NCBI GenBank assembly: GCA_902577525.1
Contig: CACGZG010000004.1
Location: 46,775-110,774 of the forward strand
DNA from: an uncultured Pelagibacteraceae bacterium
GTDB taxonomy: Bacteria > Pseudomonadota > Alphaproteobacteria > Pelagibacterales > Pelagibacteraceae
Reading direction: 5' to 3'
DNA: 64,000 nucleotides
Position 1 is the first letter of the stretch. Every line of letters starts with the position of its first letter. Made by a program: the position numbers and the translations under genes. Shown here piece by piece: positions 59,931-64,000 of this stretch. The notes under the pieces are model-generated. The model ran no database searches, was not told the DNA's origin, and worked only from the letters and a program-made list of their open reading frames with translations.

Positions 59931-61349
59931 ATGACGAAAAACGCAATTACTTGGATTAGAGAAGATTTTAGAATTGAGCACAATCCTGCTCTTACTTATG
60001 CAACTCAAAATCATGAAAACGTTATTGCTTTATATGTTTATAACAAATCTGATTTTGATAGTAAAAGAGAAGCACAAAAATGGTGGCTATTTAAATCACT
60101 TGAAACATTCAAATCAGAATTATCTAAATACAAAATTAATCTTCAGATATTAGAAGGAGATGAATTAGAAGTTTTTTCTAAAATAAAAAAAAAAGATAAT
60201 GTATCAATATATTGGAATAAGATTTATGAACCAGATGTAATTTCTAAAGGAAAGAAGATTAGAGATATTTTTATTAAAAATGGTATTGAATTTAAATATT
60301 TTAAAGGAAATATTTTAAATGAATTTCAGGAAGTAACCAAAAACGATGGAACTCCGTTTAAAGTATTTACTCCCTTTTGGAGAAATGCTGAACAAAAATT
60401 TTTAGGTCAACCTCCAAGTAAAAATTATATTGTCAAAAAAAAGTCAAAATCAATAACTTTGTTTAAAAATTCAATTGAACCAAAAAAAATTTTACCAAAA
60501 AAAAATTGGTACAAAAAATTTGAAAATTATTGGAAAGTATCTGAAAGCGAATCTAAAAAAATCCTCAACAATTTAATTGAAAATAAAATTAAAGATTATG
60601 GAACTGCTAGAGATTATCCATCAATTGAAGGTACATCAAAATTATCACCCTATATAAAACATGGACAAATCCACGTAAACACAATTTGGAATAGATGTAG
60701 AGAAATAAAATCTAAAGGAGTTGGTTATAGAAAATATATAAACGAATTAGGCTGGCGGGAATTTTCACATAGCTTAATTAACTATTTCCCGGAATTTTTA
60801 AAAGGTAATTATAGAAGAGAATTTGATAAATTTCCTTGGGTAAAAAATGAAAAATTTTTAAAAGCGTGGAAGACTGGAATGACAGGTTATCCAATAGTTG
60901 ATGCTGGAATGAGAGAACTTTATGAAACAGGTTGGATGCATAATAGAATAAGAATGGTCGTTGGTTCCTTTTTAGTAAAACATTTAAGAATCAATTGGAC
61001 TGAAGGAGAGAAGCATTTTAGAAATTGTTTACTTGATTTTAACAAAGCTAATAATGTAGCTCAATGGCAATGGGTTGCAGGTTGCGGTGCAGATGCAGCA
61101 CCTTATTTTAGAATATTTAATCCCATCCTTCAGGGAGAGAAATTTGATAAAGATGGGGTATATGTTAAAAAATGGGTTCCTGAATTAGCCAAGGTTCCAA
61201 AAAAATTTATTCATAAACCCTGGGAGATGGAAACTAAATATCAAGAAGCAATCAACACAATAATAGGTAAAAGTTACCCAAAACCAATTGTAGTACACGA
61301 AGAAGCTCGTAATGCTGCTTTAAAAGCTTTCCAAAGTTTAAAAAATTAA
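59931..61349 (+). CDS. phrB: Deoxyribodipyrimidine photolyase
   Basis: ITWIREDFRIEHNPAL; TGYPIVDAGMRELYETGWMHNRIRMVVGSFLVKHLRINW. Confidence 0.95.
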   Translation: MTKNAITWIREDFRIEHNPALTYATQNHENVIALYVYNKSDFDSKREAQKWWLFKSLETFKSELSKYKINLQILEGDELEVFSKIKKKDNVSIYWNKIYEPDVISKGKKIRDIFIKNGIEFKYFKGNILNEFQEVTKNDGTPFKVFTPFWRNAEQKFLGQPPSKNYIVKKKSKSITLFKNSIEPKKILPKKNWYKKFENYWKVSESESKKILNNLIENKIKDYGTARDYPSIEGTSKLSPYIKHGQIHVNTIWNRCREIKSKGVGYRKYINELGWREFSHSLINYFPEFLKGNYRREFDKFPWVKNEKFLKAWKTGMTGYPIVDAGMRELYETGWMHNRIRMVVGSFLVKHLRINWTEGEKHFRNCLLDFNKANNVAQWQWVAGCGADAAPYFRIFNPILQGEKFDKDGVYVKKWVPELAKVPKKFIHKPWEMETKYQEAINTIIGKSYPKPIVVHEEARNAALKAFQSLKN

Positions 61350-61768
61350 CTCTCTCCTAAAAAGTGATGAATTATAATTCTTTTATGAGGGCTTGTTCTA
61401 TGTTCAAAAAGATATATGCCTTGCCATGTCCCAAGTAATAATTTGCTATTTTTTATACTCAAAGAAATCTGATTATTTGTCAAAGATGATTTGATGTGCG
61501 CAGGCATATCATCTTTGCCCTCCGTAGTGTGAACATATAAATTATTATCCATAGGAACTAATTTATCAAAATAATTTATCAAATCAGTTTGGACATCAGG
61601 ATCTGCGTTTTCTTGAACAATGATTGAGGCACTTGTGTGTTGAACACTTAAATTTAAAATTCCATTTTTAAAATTATTTTTTTTTATCCATCTTATTGTT
61701 TGGCTCGTAAATTCATATAACTTTTGCCCTTCAGTATTTATTTCAAGATTATAAAATTCTTGTATCAT
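61346..61768 (-). CDS. YjbQ/UPF0047-family protein
   Basis: NLSVQHTSASIIVQENADPDVQTDLINYFDKL; GTWQGIYLFEHR. Confidence 0.92.
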   Translation of the reverse strand: MIQEFYNLEINTEGQKLYEFTSQTIRWIKKNNFKNGILNLSVQHTSASIIVQENADPDVQTDLINYFDKLVPMDNNLYVHTTEGKDDMPAHIKSSLTNNQISLSIKNSKLLLGTWQGIYLFEHRTSPHKRIIIHHFLGES

Positions 61769-62827
61769 AAAGTAAAATTTTTAGATGTTAATTCATATAA
61801 ACGACTGATCGTACGTTTAAATGGTTTCTCTAATGATCTAGAAGAAGTCAATCTTTCCAAGCTTTGTTCAGCTGTCACTGCAATAGGAATATTCTTATCA
61901 TATAAAATATCTATCAATGTGATAAACCTTTGTTGTTGATTTGAATTAATATCATTAAATTCTGGTATTTTTTCAATTGTAATAAAATTTGAATTTTCAG
62001 CAACTTTTAAATAATCTTCAGCTCCTAAGTTTTGATCACACAATTCTTTAAAATTAAATCTTGAAATTCCCTCATGAAAATTTTTTATTTCAAAATCTCT
62101 TCCTTTTATATTTAATACTTTTAATGATAATTTTTTATTTCTTGTGATTGTTCTTGAAAACTTATTAATCCTAAAGTTTGTTTCTTGATTCAATGGAAAA
62201 AAATATCTTTGTTTTTGATTTTCTTTATTTTTTCTATAATCATCTTCAATTATAAGTTCATGCTCTATAGATTTTTTCCAACATAATTTTGATAAAAGGC
62301 TTGAATTGATCTCTTTGAAGTCCATCTTTATATAATTCTGATATTTTAGTATTTGATGTGATAATAATTTTCATATTCTGATTAAATATTTCTTGAAACA
62401 ACTTACCCAATATCATTGCATCTACAATATTTGTTACTTGAAACTCATCAAAAAAAATTAATGAATATTTAGATCTTAGATTCTTAACAAACTTTCTAAC
62501 TATATTTTCCTCATTTTTTTCTTTGTTATTGTGAACAAAGTTATGAAAATTTAACATAAATTCATTAAAATGAATTCGTTGTTTTTTTTTATTAATTAGA
62601 TTAAAAAAAAACTCTAAAATCATTGTTTTTCCCACACCAACATCTCCATAAAGATAAAACCCTTTCTTTGAAATTTTTTTTGAGAAGAAATTTAAAGGAT
62701 AAAATTCAAAATTTTTTTTGTAATAAATTTTTAATTTCTGAATGGTATTAATTTGGTTTGGATTTAATTCTAAATTTTTTGTATTACAATGGATTCTAAA
62801 TTTTTCCTCAAGATTTTTAAACATCAA
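61765..62827 (-). pseudogene. zapE: AFG1/ZapE-like ATPase split by a frameshift in a poly-A tract
   Basis: N-part ORF 62258-62827 (GDVGVGKTMILEFFF..FFDEFQV..LYKDGLQRDQFKPFI) and C-part ORF 61765-62325 (IEHELIIEDDYR..); deleting one A in the A6 tract (+ strand T6 at 62272-62277) joins the frames. Confidence 0.8.
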
Positions 62828-63255
62828 TTTTTTTTTGTTTTAAAATCAATTCCATATTCTGATCTTGGTCCTTTTCTTAATCCAAATGGTCCTGATAAAA
62901 ATAAAGTTAAAGGTTTTGTACCAGGTTTCAAATCCACTCTATGTAAATTATTTGCAGATCTAAAACCTATGTAACCAGGAGGTCTCCAAAATTTTCCAGT
63001 GCTTAATGTTTCCCAGTATCCTCCTCTGAGTATTATTGTTATATAGGGAAAAGTATGATTGTGAACACCGTCTCCATGATCATCAGCTAACATTTCATGT
63101 ATTAAAATGTTGAATGGAAACCATTTAGGTCTATGTCTCAAAAGAACATAGTACCTATTCATCCATGGTTTGGCCTCATGATACTTTGGGTGTGAAGGAC
63201 CTCTATCTAATACGACTTTTTTTCTTCCAATTTTTTCAAGAAACTTTAAGAACAT
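62824..63255 (-). CDS. Cupin-like hypothetical protein
   Basis: DDHGDGVHNHTFPYITIILRGGYWET; GPFGLRKGPRSEYGIDF. Confidence 0.6.
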   Translation of the reverse strand: MFLKFLEKIGRKKVVLDRGPSHPKYHEAKPWMNRYYVLLRHRPKWFPFNILIHEMLADDHGDGVHNHTFPYITIILRGGYWETLSTGKFWRPPGYIGFRSANNLHRVDLKPGTKPLTLFLSGPFGLRKGPRSEYGIDFKTKKN

Positions 63256-64000
63256 TAATTTAATCTAATAATTGAATTATTTTTAACTAGCATAATTTTT
63301 TTATCAAAAATGAATGGCCTTGATATTTTTTCATTGTCAATTTTCGTTATTTTCTCAGTTTTTCCTGTTGGTATGTCTATTATTAAAAGTCTTCCGTTAT
63401 TCAAAGAAAGAACAATCTTCTTTGTTCCAGCAATAAAACCAATTGGATTTATTTTTTTTCGCTTATTATTTTCAAAAACATCAAACACATCAGTAATTCT
63501 TATGATATTTCCATTATTTTTATCAATGACAAAAAAATATCCTTCATTTGAAAAAGTGAGAATTAGATTGTTATAAATTATGGGTCTAACTATAGAATTT
63601 ATTTCTTGTTTCCAATTAATAAGACCATTAGACAAATTCATTGAATAAAATTCATTTCTATTGTTTGAAAAAAACAAATCATTATCTTTTGCAACTAAAT
63701 CTGAATTGATTAGACTAAATGAATTTTCGTAAATATCACTGCTTTGAGTTGGCATTTGCCAAAGGACATCTCCATCACTGGTATTTAATGCAATTACATC
63801 CCCCACTGAATTATTAAAATAAACATTGTTATTAATAATCACAATAGAATTTCTTTTATTGGATTTTAAAAAAGTATTTTCACTTTTAAAATTCCACAAT
63901 TCAGCACCATTTATTAATGAAAAACATCTTAAAATATTATTCATATCAATAGTAAAAATTTTATCTTTAAAAATTTTTATTTGAGAATTAAATGGATTTC
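63255..64000 (-). CDS. BamB/PQQ-like beta-propeller protein, partial at window edge
   Basis: Repeated ALNTSDGDVLWQMPTQS / SMNLSNGLINWKQEI blades; frame stays open upstream of 63944 to the window end. Confidence 0.65.
   Translation of the reverse strand, partial: NPFNSQIKIFKDKIFTIDMNNILRCFSLINGAELWNFKSENTFLKSNKRNSIVIINNNVYFNNSVGDVIALNTSDGDVLWQMPTQSSDIYENSFSLINSDLVAKDNDLFFSNNRNEFYSMNLSNGLINWKQEINSIVRPIIYNNLILTFSNEGYFFVIDKNNGNIIRITDVFDVFENNKRKKINPIGFIAGTKKIVLSLNNGRLLIIDIPTGKTEKITKIDNEKISRPFIFDKKIMLVKNNSIIRLN

Noticed and set aside
59546-59983. 145-aa - strand ORF over the ammonia-lyase/photolyase junction
   Set aside because: Antisense to clear PLP-lyase coding sequence; no domain features.
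1-64000. CRISPR arrays, tRNA/rRNA, transposons, prophage or plasmid modules
   Set aside because: Intergenic gaps are short; no regularly spaced repeats, tRNA-like cloverleaf, transposase/integrase or phage structural genes were seen.

Overview
AT-rich, tightly packed alphaproteobacterial chromosome segment. Gene content and style look like SAR11/Pelagibacterales; this is inferred from the genes, and no taxonomic search was run. I saw no rRNA, tRNA, CRISPR array, transposase or integrase. Main blocks, left to right: (1) AzlCD exporter and a Fe(III) ABC transporter operon with an upstream Fur-like site, a 49-aa Cys-containing sORF and a long intercistronic stem; (2) lysR, acuI-like, folE, hisI, ETF-QO/etfAB and a GcvT-type FAD dehydrogenase; (3) a Rieske oxygenase divergent from a MetF-like and a DmdA/GcvT-like demethylase; (4) an unexplained compact operon of a zinc-ribbon miniprotein, a DUF3726-like protein, two uncharacterised proteins and a membrane dipeptidase; (5) purEK, csp, racemase; (6) a methylated-amine/C1 supercluster: soxBDAG-type (or mgdABCD), fhs, tmm, tmoXWV-like transporter, tdm, SoxB-like oxidase, gmaS, mgsABC, amt, a second class-III-type glutamine synthetase; (7) photolyase, YjbQ, a frameshifted ZapE/AFG1 ATPase, a cupin-like protein and a partial BamB-like protein. 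Best candidates for something undescribed: the structured element plus sORF in the iron operon (4119-4337), the DUF3726/dipeptidase operon (22630-26030), the G10 tract and inserted genes inside the tmo locus (43565-45071), and the Lys-rich N-termini and small unknown protein ending the mgs operon.
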